A stretch of DNA of 64,000 bases from Romboutsia sedimentorum (GTDB taxonomy: Bacteria; Bacillota; Clostridia; Peptostreptococcales; Peptostreptococcaceae). A program made the translations under genes and the position numbers. The notes under the pieces are model-generated. The model saw nothing but the letters and a program-made list of their open reading frames with translations. It searched no databases and was not told where the DNA came from. The number at the start of each line of letters is the position of its first letter. Positions within the stretch are counted from its first letter, which is position 1. Positions 1-8,196 of this stretch are shown piece by piece. The stretch lies in assembly GCF_030131845.1 (NCBI RefSeq), contig NZ_JASKYM010000001.1, forward strand, positions 620,001 to 684,000, written 5' to 3'.

Positions 1-117
1 AACTTCGCTTGCCTCTGGTTTTTCATTTTCTTTGTTACTACATGCAGATAGTGTTAGCATACTTGTTATTAAAGTACTTATTAGTGCTATGTTTTTAAAA
101 GTTCGCTTCAAGTTCAT
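1..117 (-). CDS. Lipoprotein, N-terminal part only (runs off the left edge)
   Basis: Only the first 39 codons are inside the window. They read MNLKRTFKNIALISTLITS followed by MLTLSAC and a polar Asn/Lys/Glu-rich linker. This is a classic type II signal peptide: basic N-region, hydrophobic core and lipobox LSAC with Cys26 as the lipid-modified residue. The protein is therefore an exported membrane-anchored lipoprotein. The functional domain lies outside the window, so its role, for example substrate-binding protein or surface enzyme, cannot be told. It is transcribed away from the queuosine operon and separated from it by a perfect inverted repeat. Confidence 0.75.
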   Translation of the reverse strand, partial: MNLKRTFKNIALISTLITSMLTLSACSNKENEKPEASEV

Positions 118-187
118 TTACCTACCTTTTTATCATTTTTATATATATATTGTTTCATATTATCAAATTAATTTTTGTTAGTATAGC

Positions 188-239
188 AATATAGGTAATT
201 TCTATATTATCGTACACAATTATAGAAATTACCTATATT
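188..239. terminator. Perfect 19-bp inverted repeat between queL and the lipoprotein gene
   Basis: Arms at 188-206 and 221-239 are exact reverse complements (AATATAGGTAATTTCTATA and its complement) around a 14-nt loop. It lies just past the stop codon of the minus-strand queL gene, so a terminator is the simplest reading. No clean U-run follows on the minus strand, so an operator for the downstream lipoprotein gene is also possible. Confidence 0.5.
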
Positions 240-272
240 AATTTTAAATATTTCAACCGATTTTAATCTATA

Positions 273-962
273 TTAATCTCCAACTCCAAAATCAGTATTG
301 TTATAAAGTACCTCAATTTTTGGATTTTCATCTAAGAATTTATATTTTTCCCTAAACCATTTTACTATTTCTTCATCTCTTTTTATTTGTGATGTATTAT
401 TTATAAATACATTAATAGTAGCATGATCAAAATTATTTAATACTATTTCCATATCTTTATCTATCATCTCTTTTGTTTGACCTTTTATTCCTACCATCAT
501 ACAAGGGGAATCAAAATATTTTTTAATATCTTCATAAGTTTTAAACTTTGCATTTTTATTTAAAAATGTATTTCTAAATTCATAGTCAAAGCTTTCTACT
601 CCTATTTTAAAAGTTATTGGTATTTCAAAAAAGTCTCTCATTTCTTGTATTTTATTTTTATAACACCAATGACTTTCTAAAAACAACTTTTCTATATTTT
701 TTTCTTTTATTACTTCTTTTATTTTATTAAGTGTAGCCTTTGGTAATTCAAAGCAACTTCCTGAATTTATTACCTCAAGTACTTTGTATTTACCAGACAC
801 ATTTTCTAAAACTTCAAAGTTTAATTTATTCATTTCATTTTCCAAGGTTGAATTGTCTGATATATAATCACAAAAACTACATTTTCCCCATATACATGGG
901 TATCCTTTAAGAAGTACTATCTCTCTAATATTTTTATTTGTTACTTCACTATATCTATCCAT
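273..962 (-). CDS. queL: Radical SAM protein, probable queuine lyase QueL
   Basis: A 229-residue protein with a short N-terminal segment holding Cys23, Cys28 and Cys31 (CIWGKCSFC), a compact radical-SAM type [4Fe-4S] cluster motif. Later features such as a Gly/Ser-rich strand (INSGSCFEL) and TFKIGVESF are compatible with a partial TIM barrel. It is the third gene of a cassette with an inosine-uridine hydrolase-like gene and an ECF S component behind a preQ1 riboswitch. That is the arrangement described for queuosine salvage in C. difficile: QueK releases queuine from queuosine and QueL, a radical SAM enzyme, converts queuine to preQ1. The general class is read from the sequence; the QueL name is inferred from context. 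Confidence 0.72.
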   Translation of the reverse strand: MDRYSEVTNKNIREIVLLKGYPCIWGKCSFCDYISDNSTLENEMNKLNFEVLENVSGKYKVLEVINSGSCFELPKATLNKIKEVIKEKNIEKLFLESHWCYKNKIQEMRDFFEIPITFKIGVESFDYEFRNTFLNKNAKFKTYEDIKKYFDSPCMMVGIKGQTKEMIDKDMEIVLNNFDHATINVFINNTSQIKRDEEIVKWFREKYKFLDENPKIEVLYNNTDFGVGD

Positions 963-976
963 AATATCTCCTTTAT

Positions 977-1537
977 CTATTTGCTTGTCATAGATAGCTT
1001 AATACTTTTAGGAAGCGCATTAACTCCTAATCCTACCAACGCTACTGCTACAAATTTATCTGCATAGTCTGTAAATATTTGTACTATAAACACACTTACT
1101 ACATCAGGCATTCCTACAACTCTAAGTATCTGAACTATATATGAAGAACCTGATGATGTAACTCCTCCAAATAAATAAGCAGCTATCATAGCACTTATTA
1201 TAGACGTTGGAATTGTAAATATAACCACTCCTAAAGGTGTTTTTCTACCTTTTAAAAATCCTTTTTCATACATAAGTCCTGCAAAGAATCCAGTTGATAT
1301 TTGAACAGGTGCAAAGTAAAGTGAATATATGTCAAATGTCATACCACTAACTAAGCTTCCACATACTCCAGTTATTACTGCATATTTAGGACCTAATAAA
1401 GCAGCTATCATTATAGTTCCTATAGAATCTAGGTATATTGGCAGTTTTAAATTAAGAGCTATAAAAGCACCTATAATATTTAAAGCTACTCCTAATCCAA
1501 CTAAGGTAATAGTTCTAACATTAGTTTTTTTATTCAT
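977..1537 (-). CDS. ECF transporter S component, probable queuosine/queuine uptake
   Basis: A 186-residue, very hydrophobic protein with about five to six membrane segments and a cytoplasmic start MNKKTNVRTITLVGLGVALN. Small residues in the first helices are typical of energy-coupling-factor S components, which bind the substrate and dock onto a shared EcfAAT module. No ATPase or T component is encoded nearby, so it would use the common module. Its stop lies 14 bases before the queL start and it begins 1 base past the queK stop, so the three genes form one operon. The preQ1 riboswitch upstream suggests the substrate is queuosine, queuine or preQ1. Confidence 0.8.
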   Translation of the reverse strand: MNKKTNVRTITLVGLGVALNIIGAFIALNLKLPIYLDSIGTIMIAALLGPKYAVITGVCGSLVSGMTFDIYSLYFAPVQISTGFFAGLMYEKGFLKGRKTPLGVVIFTIPTSIISAMIAAYLFGGVTSSGSSYIVQILRVVGMPDVVSVFIVQIFTDYADKFVAVALVGLGVNALPKSIKLSMTSK

Positions 1538-1538
1538 G

Positions 1539-2507
1539 TTATATCACTCCTTCTACTGAGTCTATAACATCTTCATATCCTTTAAACAATCGTTTTAAGA
1601 ACATATACATAAATTTCTTTTCATCAGTATCAGTTAATACAACTGCATTATTTTCTTTTTTGTAAAAATCAAAACTATCAACTACAGATTGCCCCATAGC
1701 TATACCATCTTCTACAACTTCAACAAAAGATTCAAAGCCTTCACATATGCTTCTATCTATAAAATATGCTACTGCTAATGGGTCATTTATAACGCACCCT
1801 ATTACTTTTTCTTGTTCCCAATGAAAATCAATATAAAATCTTGTAATCTCTGTTATATACTTAGCCATATCTTTATCAAGTCTGTTAATAAACTCTATTA
1901 TATTTGGTGTAAGTACGATTTTTCTAGTTACATCTAATCCTACCATGTGAATTTTTCTAGGTAAGTTCTTGTAAACATAATCAGCTCCATGAGGATCTAC
2001 CCAGTAATTAAATTCTGCTACTGGTGAACAATTTCCATGAATTCTAAAAGCTCCCCCCATAGATACAAACTCATCTAAATTGTTGAAAGCTTCTTTATCT
2101 TTCATAAGTGCTTTTGCTATATTAGTAAGAGGTCCTAGAGCTATTATAGATATTTTTTCATTATTTTTTAAAGTATCTATTATAAAATCAATTCCTCCAT
2201 CTTTAATTTGAGCATCACTTATTTCTTCATAAAAATTCTCTCCCACTCCATCTTCTCCGTGGGTATCTTGTGCTGTTACAAGTTCTCTTTTTAATGGATG
2301 TTCTTCTCCTACATATACAGGTACATGTAATGAAGAACACATTTGAAGTGCTTTTAGAGCATTTTTCGCTCCAAGTCTTGCAGGTACATTTCCACTGCAA
2401 GTAGTTATACCTACTACTTCTAGTTCTGGTGAGTTTAGTGCTAGAAGAATTGCCAGAGAATCATCTATCCCTGGGTCACAATCAATTATTACTTTTCTTT
2501 TTTGCAT
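1539..2507 (-). CDS. queK: Nucleoside hydrolase, probable queuosine hydrolase QueK
   Basis: A 322-residue member of the inosine-uridine nucleoside hydrolase family. The N-terminal IIDCDPGIDDSLA is the calcium-binding DxDxxxDD motif of these N-ribohydrolases, and the later VVGITTCSGN and WVDPHGADYV segments fit the family. The length is typical. The enzyme hydrolyses an N-glycosidic bond; in this cassette the expected substrate is the deazapurine nucleoside queuosine, releasing queuine. It has a good Shine-Dalgarno (AAGGAGG) 8 bases before ATG and is first in the operon, directly downstream of a preQ1-I riboswitch. A general purine or pyrimidine nucleosidase is the alternative, but the riboswitch argues against it. 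Confidence 0.8.
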   Translation of the reverse strand: MQKRKVIIDCDPGIDDSLAILLALNSPELEVVGITTCSGNVPARLGAKNALKALQMCSSLHVPVYVGEEHPLKRELVTAQDTHGEDGVGENFYEEISDAQIKDGGIDFIIDTLKNNEKISIIALGPLTNIAKALMKDKEAFNNLDEFVSMGGAFRIHGNCSPVAEFNYWVDPHGADYVYKNLPRKIHMVGLDVTRKIVLTPNIIEFINRLDKDMAKYITEITRFYIDFHWEQEKVIGCVINDPLAVAYFIDRSICEGFESFVEVVEDGIAMGQSVVDSFDFYKKENNAVVLTDTDEKKFMYMFLKRLFKGYEDVIDSVEGVI

Positions 2508-2601
2508 AATAATGCCTCCTTAAAAATTATTAATAAGGAGAACCTTACAACTTAAAAGTCATAGCTAAGGATACGTATTATATACTGCCACTATATAAAC
2601 A

Positions 2602-2637
2602 CCTTAGTTTTTTATACTTGGAGGTTCTCGAACAAGT
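2602..2637 (-). ncRNA. preQ1-I riboswitch aptamer upstream of queK
   Basis: Read on the minus strand, stem P1 is ACUUG pairing with CAAGU. The loop is UUCGAGAACCUC, followed by the A-rich tail AUAAAAAACUAAGG. The tail is nearly identical to the conserved 3' part of class I preQ1 aptamers, and its terminal AGG can pair with CCU of the loop to form the H-type pseudoknot. Downstream, CUAAGG (part of the aptamer) can instead pair with CCUUAG at 2565-2570, and GAGAACCU with AGGUUCUC at 2538-2545. These give plausible alternative folds for the expression platform. The ligand would repress uptake and salvage when preQ1 is plentiful. Confidence 0.85.
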
Positions 2638-2638
2638 C

Positions 2639-2669
2639 CTAAATAAAAGTTATTAATACTTTTATTTAG
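2639..2669. repeat. 12-bp perfect inverted repeat beside the preQ1 aptamer
   Basis: CTAAATAAAAGT at 2639-2650 and ACTTTTATTTAG at 2658-2669 are exact complements around a 7-nt loop. On the minus strand the hairpin would sit immediately 5' of the aptamer. It could be an operator or a leader hairpin; no protein can be assigned. Confidence 0.45.
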
Positions 2670-2856
2670 ATTTTCAATTTATATATTAATATAATATTTA
2701 CTATTTGATTATATCATACTAAAAATGCATTTAAAACAAAAACTGTATATGCCAATAATCTATACTTGTACTAATTTTTTATTTTTCATTAACACTAATT
2801 TCATAAATATCATAAAGTAATACGATAGAAAACTTTTAAATACAAGGGGGATTAAT

Positions 2857-3591
2857 ATGGCTAATAATACTGAAAAAGTCATTCTAGATGATGCATCAGG
2901 GAATATAATAGATGAGCATTCAAAAGACAACGTAATACTTGTCGGTGTTCATCCTTCAACAGATAGTGAGTATGCAGATAATATTAAACTCATACTAAAT
3001 CCTAAAAGTAACTCGCCCATATCTATAGATTTTAATTATGGTGGATATAATATGCAGCTTTTCATAGGTGATTTTACAGGGGATAATAAGTCAGAAATCA
3101 TGGTAAGAGGTGGATTTGGTGGATCTGGTGGATTTGAAATCGGAGTTATTTACAAATATGAAGACAATAAATTAATAGAAATATTTAATCAAAATAAGTT
3201 TAATGAAGAAAATAGCTGTTCTGCTAAATATGTAAATAATTATAAAGTTCATGTAAATTGTGGAACTAAAAAATATTCTATAGACTTATCTTCAAGACCA
3301 AAACAATACTTAAATGAAATATATTCATCTGATGGTAGTGTTAAACCTTATTATGAACCATATGTAGATGCACCAAGTGCAATTTATCCTATAAAACAAG
3401 TTTATAATAATTATTATGATCTTCTTATTCAACAAAGAATTGTAGGTATAGTAAATGCAGATACATTAGGCATAATCCAAACTTTAGGAAATTTAGAAAA
3501 TAGTAAATTTCAAATCTTATCTAAGGGATTACTATTTTTATCATATCTAGATGCTGAAAACAGAAAAAATTCTAAAAAATCTAAAAAATAA
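2857..3591 (+). CDS. FG-GAP/VCBS-like protein of unknown function
   Basis: A 244-residue protein with no signal peptide or membrane segment. Residues around 60-105 (MQLFIGDFTGDNKSEIMV then GGFGGSGGFEIGVIYKYEDN) have the pattern of an FG-GAP/VCBS repeat: an acidic metal-binding loop D-F-T-G-D-N-K-S-E followed by a beta strand. Similar repeats build beta-propellers in extracellular and spore proteins. The C terminus is basic (NRKNSKKSKK). The start is an ATG after a strong AGGGGG Shine-Dalgarno. It is monocistronic, divergent from queK and ended by a hairpin shared with the convergent hsc gene. No specific function can be given. Confidence 0.6.
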   Translation: MANNTEKVILDDASGNIIDEHSKDNVILVGVHPSTDSEYADNIKLILNPKSNSPISIDFNYGGYNMQLFIGDFTGDNKSEIMVRGGFGGSGGFEIGVIYKYEDNKLIEIFNQNKFNEENSCSAKYVNNYKVHVNCGTKKYSIDLSSRPKQYLNEIYSSDGSVKPYYEPYVDAPSAIYPIKQVYNNYYDLLIQQRIVGIVNADTLGIIQTLGNLENSKFQILSKGLLFLSYLDAENRKNSKKSKK

Positions 3592-3610
3592 TAAGCAAGG
3601 ATACTTAAAG

Positions 3611-3654
3611 ATTATAGAAAAAGTTCATCCAAAATCAATGAACTTTATCTATAA
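3611..3654. terminator. Bidirectional terminator between convergent genes
   Basis: Stem AAAGTTCAT/ATGAACTTT with a 9-nt loop, extended by ATTATAG/CTATAAT after a small internal bulge. It sits between the stop codons of two converging genes. Confidence 0.7.
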
Positions 3655-3668
3655 TCAAATATAATATA

Positions 3669-4442
3669 TTACTTTTTCTCACTTCCAAGTATATAAGTAC
3701 CAACACCCATAAACAATGCTCCACCTATAATATTTCCTAAAGTTACTGCTAATAAATTGTATGCCGCTGAAGCTATTGTAACCGTTTGTATTGTTGGTGA
3801 TAATAAAGCTACTCCAAATACAGTCATATTAGCTATACTATGCTCAAATCCACTTGTTATAAATGCAAATAAACACATAAATATTATTATCAATTTAGCA
3901 CTATCGCTATTAGTTCTAGCTGAGCATAAAACTGCTACACATACTAATATATTACATAAAATACCTCTAAATACTAATGCCATAAATGGTGCTGATGCTT
4001 TTGCTGCTGCCGTAGTCGCAAAAAACTCCATTACTGGACCTTTATTAACTAGTCCACTTCCTACAAATAAACCTGCTACTACTAATGAACCTATTAAGTT
4101 ACCTACATAACTATAAATCCATACTTTTCCAGTGTCACGAAGCGTTACGCCTTTATTTAAAGCACCTGCTGTCATTACTAAATTATTACCTGTGAATAAT
4201 TCTGTTCCTGTCATTATTACTAAGCTAAGAGCTATTGCAAATGATACCCCCATCATTATCTTTGTCATAGGAGAATCTGACGCTGATAAAAGTCCCCCTA
4301 TTGTAAATATTAAAATTATTCCTATTCCTATATAAAGCCCTGCAAAAGCTGCAGATGTTAAGTATTTCAACTTACTTTTATTTAACAAGTTGATTTTACT
4401 CTTTGCTGCATTAGTTAGTTTTTCTAATGTTTCATTATGCAT
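3669..4442 (-). CDS. FNT-family channel, probable hydrosulfide channel linked to asrABC
   Basis: A 257-residue formate/nitrite transporter family protein with six predicted membrane helices. It has the conserved GTELFTGNN segment and an internal repeat with FITSGFEHSIANM. In C. difficile the FNT3/HSC channel, encoded next to asrABC, was shown to export hydrosulfide. The position of this gene, 29 bases after asrC on the same strand, suggests the same task: releasing HS- made by sulfite reduction. The start chosen is the ATG at 4442, which has GGAGG 7 bases upstream; a longer frame to 4493 would overlap asrC and lacks a site. A formate or nitrite channel is the alternative. Confidence 0.85.
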   Translation of the reverse strand: MHNETLEKLTNAAKSKINLLNKSKLKYLTSAAFAGLYIGIGIILIFTIGGLLSASDSPMTKIMMGVSFAIALSLVIMTGTELFTGNNLVMTAGALNKGVTLRDTGKVWIYSYVGNLIGSLVVAGLFVGSGLVNKGPVMEFFATTAAAKASAPFMALVFRGILCNILVCVAVLCSARTNSDSAKLIIIFMCLFAFITSGFEHSIANMTVFGVALLSPTIQTVTIASAAYNLLAVTLGNIIGGALFMGVGTYILGSEKK

Positions 4443-4471
4443 AATATAGCCTCCATGTACTCTATTAAATA

Positions 4472-5434
4472 CTAATATTTTATACCACTCCAAGAAACAT
4501 TTTGATTCACTATAGTTATGTCATCAAAATTCACATCTTCTAAAGCCCATTTTTTAAATTCCATAAATCCAGTTCTATCTACTATATATCCAATATGTTC
4601 TTTTTGAAGACTTCTATCTATATAATGTTCTACGTATCTATATGTATTTAATATTATTTTTATAATATTTTCTTCATCAGCCCATATTAAAAAATCTTCT
4701 GCTAATCTTGGGTTCTTTTTACCACTTCTACCCATTATAGCTAATCGATAGTATTTTTTAGAATCTCTAGTCCATGCATTTGTTGGGCAATTAAGAACGC
4801 ATTCTCCACATCCTATACATTTGCTATGATCTCTTATTACTCTATAATTTTCAGTATGAAGTGCTCCTGTTGATACACTTTTACACTTTTTAACACATGC
4901 TCTACATGATACACATCTATCTTTTTCATAAATAGGTAAAGCCATACCAATTATTCCGAAATCATGACTTCTTGCTTTTATACAATCATTTGGACAGCCT
5001 GTTAAAGCAACTTTAACGTGTAAATCATTAGGGAATACTGCATCTTCTATTTTCTTTGCAAATTCAGTTGTATTGTACTGTGCTTTTGGACAAACTTTAT
5101 TACCTATGCAAGCAGCTATATTTCTAGTTCCTGCTGATGGATATCCGCTACCTTTTTTAGTTTGGTTTATATCCATTTTATCTATGATTGGTTGTATAAG
5201 TTTATTTACCTCTTGCATATCTTTCATATCTATTCCAAGTATCTCAAAACCTTGTCTTGTTGTTATATGTATTTGACCATTTCCATACTCACTTGCAATC
5301 TTTGAAACTGTCATCAAACTTTCAGGGTCTACACATCCACCTGGTATTCTAACTCTAAGTGCTGTTTCATATTTATTTTTAGTTATCCTAAAAGCATTTT
5401 TCATTGTTTTTTTAGTATTTAAATCTCTTATCAT
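4472..5434 (-). CDS. asrC: Anaerobic sulfite reductase subunit C
   Basis: A 320-residue siroheme-dependent sulfite reductase subunit. An N-terminal nitrite/sulfite reductase ferredoxin-like half (IHITTRQGFEI) is followed by the siroheme/[4Fe-4S] Cys set in ACIGNKVCPKAQ and ALTGCPNDCIKA. Two further [4Fe-4S] ferredoxin motifs follow: CVSCRACVKKC and CIGCGECVLNC. It carries out the six-electron reduction of sulfite to sulfide in the cytoplasm, receiving electrons from AsrA and AsrB. It is the third gene of asrABC, 12 bases after asrB, and its product sulfide would leave through the downstream FNT channel. The length is normal for AsrC and all cluster cysteines seen are present. Confidence 0.95.
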   Translation of the reverse strand: MIRDLNTKKTMKNAFRITKNKYETALRVRIPGGCVDPESLMTVSKIASEYGNGQIHITTRQGFEILGIDMKDMQEVNKLIQPIIDKMDINQTKKGSGYPSAGTRNIAACIGNKVCPKAQYNTTEFAKKIEDAVFPNDLHVKVALTGCPNDCIKARSHDFGIIGMALPIYEKDRCVSCRACVKKCKSVSTGALHTENYRVIRDHSKCIGCGECVLNCPTNAWTRDSKKYYRLAIMGRSGKKNPRLAEDFLIWADEENIIKIILNTYRYVEHYIDRSLQKEHIGYIVDRTGFMEFKKWALEDVNFDDITIVNQNVSWSGIKY

Positions 5435-5446
5435 AATATTTTTCTC

Positions 5447-6238
5447 CTAATCTATAAGATTTTTAGCATAAGAATAATCAAACACAGGCCCATCTATGCA
5501 TATATAAGTGTCATCCATTTTACAATGTCCACATTTGCCTATTCCACAACACATTTTTCTTTCATATGAAACCCATATATTAGTTTCTGCTAAACCTTTT
5601 TTTAGAAATTCTCCTACACTAAAATGCATCATCATAGGAGGTCCTACTACTATTGCTGATGTATTATTTATATCTTTTATATTTAATTTTTCAATATACT
5701 TTGTAACTAACCCAACATTTCCTTCATAATCATCTTGTGCCTTATCCACAGTGACTATTATGTCTAGTTTTTTACTCCATCTTTTTAAATCATCTCTAAA
5801 TAACAAATCTTTTAAAGATCTAAATCCAACTATTAATTTAAAACTTTCACACTTATCAATGTTTTCGTAAAAATGTTCTACTATTCCTCTTACAGGCGCA
5901 AGCCCACTTCCACCTGCCACTACTACAACTTCTCTTCCCTCATATTTATTTACATCAAAACCATTTCCGTATGGTCCTCTCATAAAGAAGTTATCTCCAA
6001 CCTTATAGTTGAATAACTTATTAGTTACTTTACCAACACTTCTTATTGTAAAATCTATATAATCTTTTCCATACCCACTTACAGATATTGGACTTTCTCC
6101 AAACTTTGGTATAGATATTTCATAATATTTTCCTGGAAGAACTCCTTCAGTACTGCACTTAACTCTAAAAGTCCATTCTATATCAGTATGTTTGACTATA
6201 TCTATAATTTTTGCACTTATCGGTATATATGAATTCAT
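5447..6238 (-). CDS. asrB: Anaerobic sulfite reductase subunit B
   Basis: A 263-residue flavoprotein of the ferredoxin-NADP reductase fold. A beta-barrel flavin domain (residues 1-95, with FMRGPYGNGFDV) precedes a nucleotide-binding domain (VVVVAGGSGLAPVRGIVEHF). Near the C terminus is CCGIGKCGHCKMDDTYIC, the [2Fe-2S] motif also found in dihydroorotate dehydrogenase electron-transfer subunits. It passes electrons from NAD(P)H to the rest of the Asr complex. Its ATG lies 1 base past the asrA stop, so translation is coupled. Full-length, no anomalies. Confidence 0.95.
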   Translation of the reverse strand: MNSYIPISAKIIDIVKHTDIEWTFRVKCSTEGVLPGKYYEISIPKFGESPISVSGYGKDYIDFTIRSVGKVTNKLFNYKVGDNFFMRGPYGNGFDVNKYEGREVVVVAGGSGLAPVRGIVEHFYENIDKCESFKLIVGFRSLKDLLFRDDLKRWSKKLDIIVTVDKAQDDYEGNVGLVTKYIEKLNIKDINNTSAIVVGPPMMMHFSVGEFLKKGLAETNIWVSYERKMCCGIGKCGHCKMDDTYICIDGPVFDYSYAKNLID

Positions 6239-6239
6239 A

Positions 6240-7250
6240 TTATTTGTCCTCCTTGTTTACTAAATCTGCTACATTTTCTATACATTTTGAGAATGATATA
6301 TATTGAGGACATGCATCGTCACATCTTCCGCATCCTACACACATGTTATATCCAAAACGCTTTTTAAAGTCATATACTTTATGCATTGTTTTAAATCTCA
6401 TTCGCTCACCTTTAGTTTTTCTAAATTCGTGACCTCCTGCCATTTGTGTAAATCCGTCTACCTGACAACCTGCCCAAACTCTTCTTCTTTCTCCAACATT
6501 TTCATTTTCTTTATAAAAAATATCTTGCATAGTATAACAAGAACAAATCGGACATACAAAGTTACATCTTCCACATGAAATACATCTTGAATTATATTCT
6601 TCCCATATATCACTAGTTGCTACTTCTTTAAGATTTAGCTTATCTTCGTCTGGAATATTTACATTAAATAAATTTTCTTTTACAAAATCCATTTCAAAGT
6701 CAACGTTTTCACCGTCAAATACATTTAATTCTTCATCTTTTATTTCTAGTTGAAGTCCATCTTCACATATATTCATTCCCATAGCGTAATTATCCGCTTT
6801 GTTAGAATCCATGCTAACACAGAAACAATTTCTAAAGCTTTCTCTACATCCTACAAGAACAAATTTAACTTTTTCTCTAACTGTTTTATAATAATAATCT
6901 TCATCCATTCCATTAGCTAAATATATTTGGTCTAATCTTTTTATACCATTTATATCACAAGCTCTTAAAAAGATTATTACTTTTTTATCATCTATGTCTT
7001 TTTCTTTAAATTCCTCTTCTGTAAAATAAAATAGTATTTGAGTTATAGGAAATATTACTTCCTTTGGTGAAAAGTCTGATTTTTTACTAAATTCCATTTC
7101 TTCTACAGTACTTACCTGTGCATATCTTACAATACTAGTATCTGAACAAGTTCCTTTGTTTTCTAAGGACACTGGTGCAAGTATTTTGTAGTCTTTACTT
7201 AATGCTTTTAATCCTGCATTAAATTTTTGTGCATCTAATTTTATTTTCAT
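6240..7250 (-). CDS. asrA: Anaerobic sulfite reductase subunit A
   Basis: A 336-residue iron-sulfur protein. The C-terminal third has two [4Fe-4S] motifs, CISCGRCNFVCPICSC and MCVGCGRCDDACPQ; the N-terminal part is typical of the AsrA/HydB-like electron-transfer family. It is thought to relay electrons to AsrC. The ATG at 7250 is preferred over the in-frame GTG at 7259, because the GTG is part of the Shine-Dalgarno (AGAGGTGG). It is first in the operon, behind a CRP/FNR-like palindrome and downstream of a Crp/Fnr-family regulator gene, so control by that regulator is likely. Confidence 0.94.
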   Translation of the reverse strand: MKIKLDAQKFNAGLKALSKDYKILAPVSLENKGTCSDTSIVRYAQVSTVEEMEFSKKSDFSPKEVIFPITQILFYFTEEEFKEKDIDDKKVIIFLRACDINGIKRLDQIYLANGMDEDYYYKTVREKVKFVLVGCRESFRNCFCVSMDSNKADNYAMGMNICEDGLQLEIKDEELNVFDGENVDFEMDFVKENLFNVNIPDEDKLNLKEVATSDIWEEYNSRCISCGRCNFVCPICSCYTMQDIFYKENENVGERRRVWAGCQVDGFTQMAGGHEFRKTKGERMRFKTMHKVYDFKKRFGYNMCVGCGRCDDACPQYISFSKCIENVADLVNKEDK

Positions 7251-7310
7251 AAAAACCACCTCTTCTTATATCTTATTAATCTAATGTTAACATTTTATCA
7301 ATCAAATTTC

Positions 7311-7326
7311 CGTGATTAATATCACA
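7311..7326. promoter_or_regulatory. CRP/FNR-like operator in front of asrABC
   Basis: On the minus strand TGTGATATTAATCACG is a near-perfect match to the TGTGA-N6-TCACA half-site pattern used by Crp/Fnr-family proteins. It lies about 60 bases upstream of the asrA start. A TAACAT hexamer at about 7284-7289 would be a suitable -10 if the site is centred near -41, the usual position for class II activation. The regulator encoded directly upstream is the obvious candidate; this link is inferred. Confidence 0.65.
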
Positions 7327-7367
7327 GATTCGTGGCAAATGAAGTTGTAAATAAAAAAACACAAATT

Positions 7368-8057
7368 TTAATTACTTTTAAAATACTTAGCTAATTCTTT
7401 TTGTTTTGTATAAATCTTTTTTCCTTCTATTTTTACTAATCCTTCATCTTGAAGAGTTTTCATAGCCCTTGATAAAGTTTCTCTTTTGCATCCTAGCATA
7501 TCAGCAATATATGTTATACTTACATTTACATTTATAAAAGTCCATTGCCCTTTTGATATTCCAAATTCTTTTCCTATCCTATAAAGCTTTGCAGCTAACT
7601 TTTTATCCATTTTTATTGATATAGAATTTTTTAATTGTCTATATAATCTTCTAGTCCTTTTTTCCATATAACTTAATATATTTTTAGTTAATATAAAATC
7701 ATTTTCTATTATATTTATAAAGTCATTTGTGTTGTATTCTAATATAAGAGAATTTTCAAAAGCTTCACATGCAACAGTCGAAGTATTATTTTCATTTATC
7801 AATATTTCATTTATCATTTCACCTTGATTTAGTATAAATATTATTTTTCGCTCTCCATTTTCGCTCATTTTGAAAATCGAAACTTTACCTTCTATTAAAA
7901 TATATACTTTGTTTATTTTATCTTTGTCTCGAAATAAAATTGATTTTTTATTTAATCTTTTTAGCTTTCCAGTTTGTATAAGTTTTATTTTACTTTGTGG
8001 TTTTATATTTTTAAATATTTCTACTTTCTCTATGTCATATTCCATAATTTTTTTCAT
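7368..8057 (-). CDS. Crp/Fnr-family transcription regulator
   Basis: A 229-residue protein. Residues about 15-125 form a cyclic-nucleotide-binding-like beta roll (FRDKDKINKVYILIEGKVSIF, then GEMINE). A long dimer helix follows, then a C-terminal winged helix-turn-helix with the recognition segment ADMLGCKRETLSRAMKTLQ. The N-terminal Cys cluster of FNR is absent, so it does not look like an oxygen-sensing [4Fe-4S] FNR; the effector is unknown. It lies directly upstream of asrABC on the same strand, with a palindromic Crp-type site between them, so it probably controls sulfite reductase. Confidence 0.88.
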   Translation of the reverse strand: MKKIMEYDIEKVEIFKNIKPQSKIKLIQTGKLKRLNKKSILFRDKDKINKVYILIEGKVSIFKMSENGERKIIFILNQGEMINEILINENNTSTVACEAFENSLILEYNTNDFINIIENDFILTKNILSYMEKRTRRLYRQLKNSISIKMDKKLAAKLYRIGKEFGISKGQWTFINVNVSITYIADMLGCKRETLSRAMKTLQDEGLVKIEGKKIYTKQKELAKYFKSN

Positions 8058-8160
8058 TTTTTCACCTTTATTTTATAATTTCTAATTATTTATAATACGC
8101 AATATAAACAATTATACTACATTGATACAGTATATAAATAATCAAAAAAATCCATAAAAA

Positions 8161-8189
8161 TATGACACCTGTAGAATACAGGTGCCATA
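8161..8189 (-). terminator. Terminator of the amino-acid antiporter gene
   Basis: Stem CACCTGT/ACAGGTG with a 5-nt loop, lengthened by TATG/CATA across one mismatch. On the minus strand a T-rich tract follows (TTTTTATGGATTTTTTT). Confidence 0.85.
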
Positions 8190-8196
8190 TAACTGC

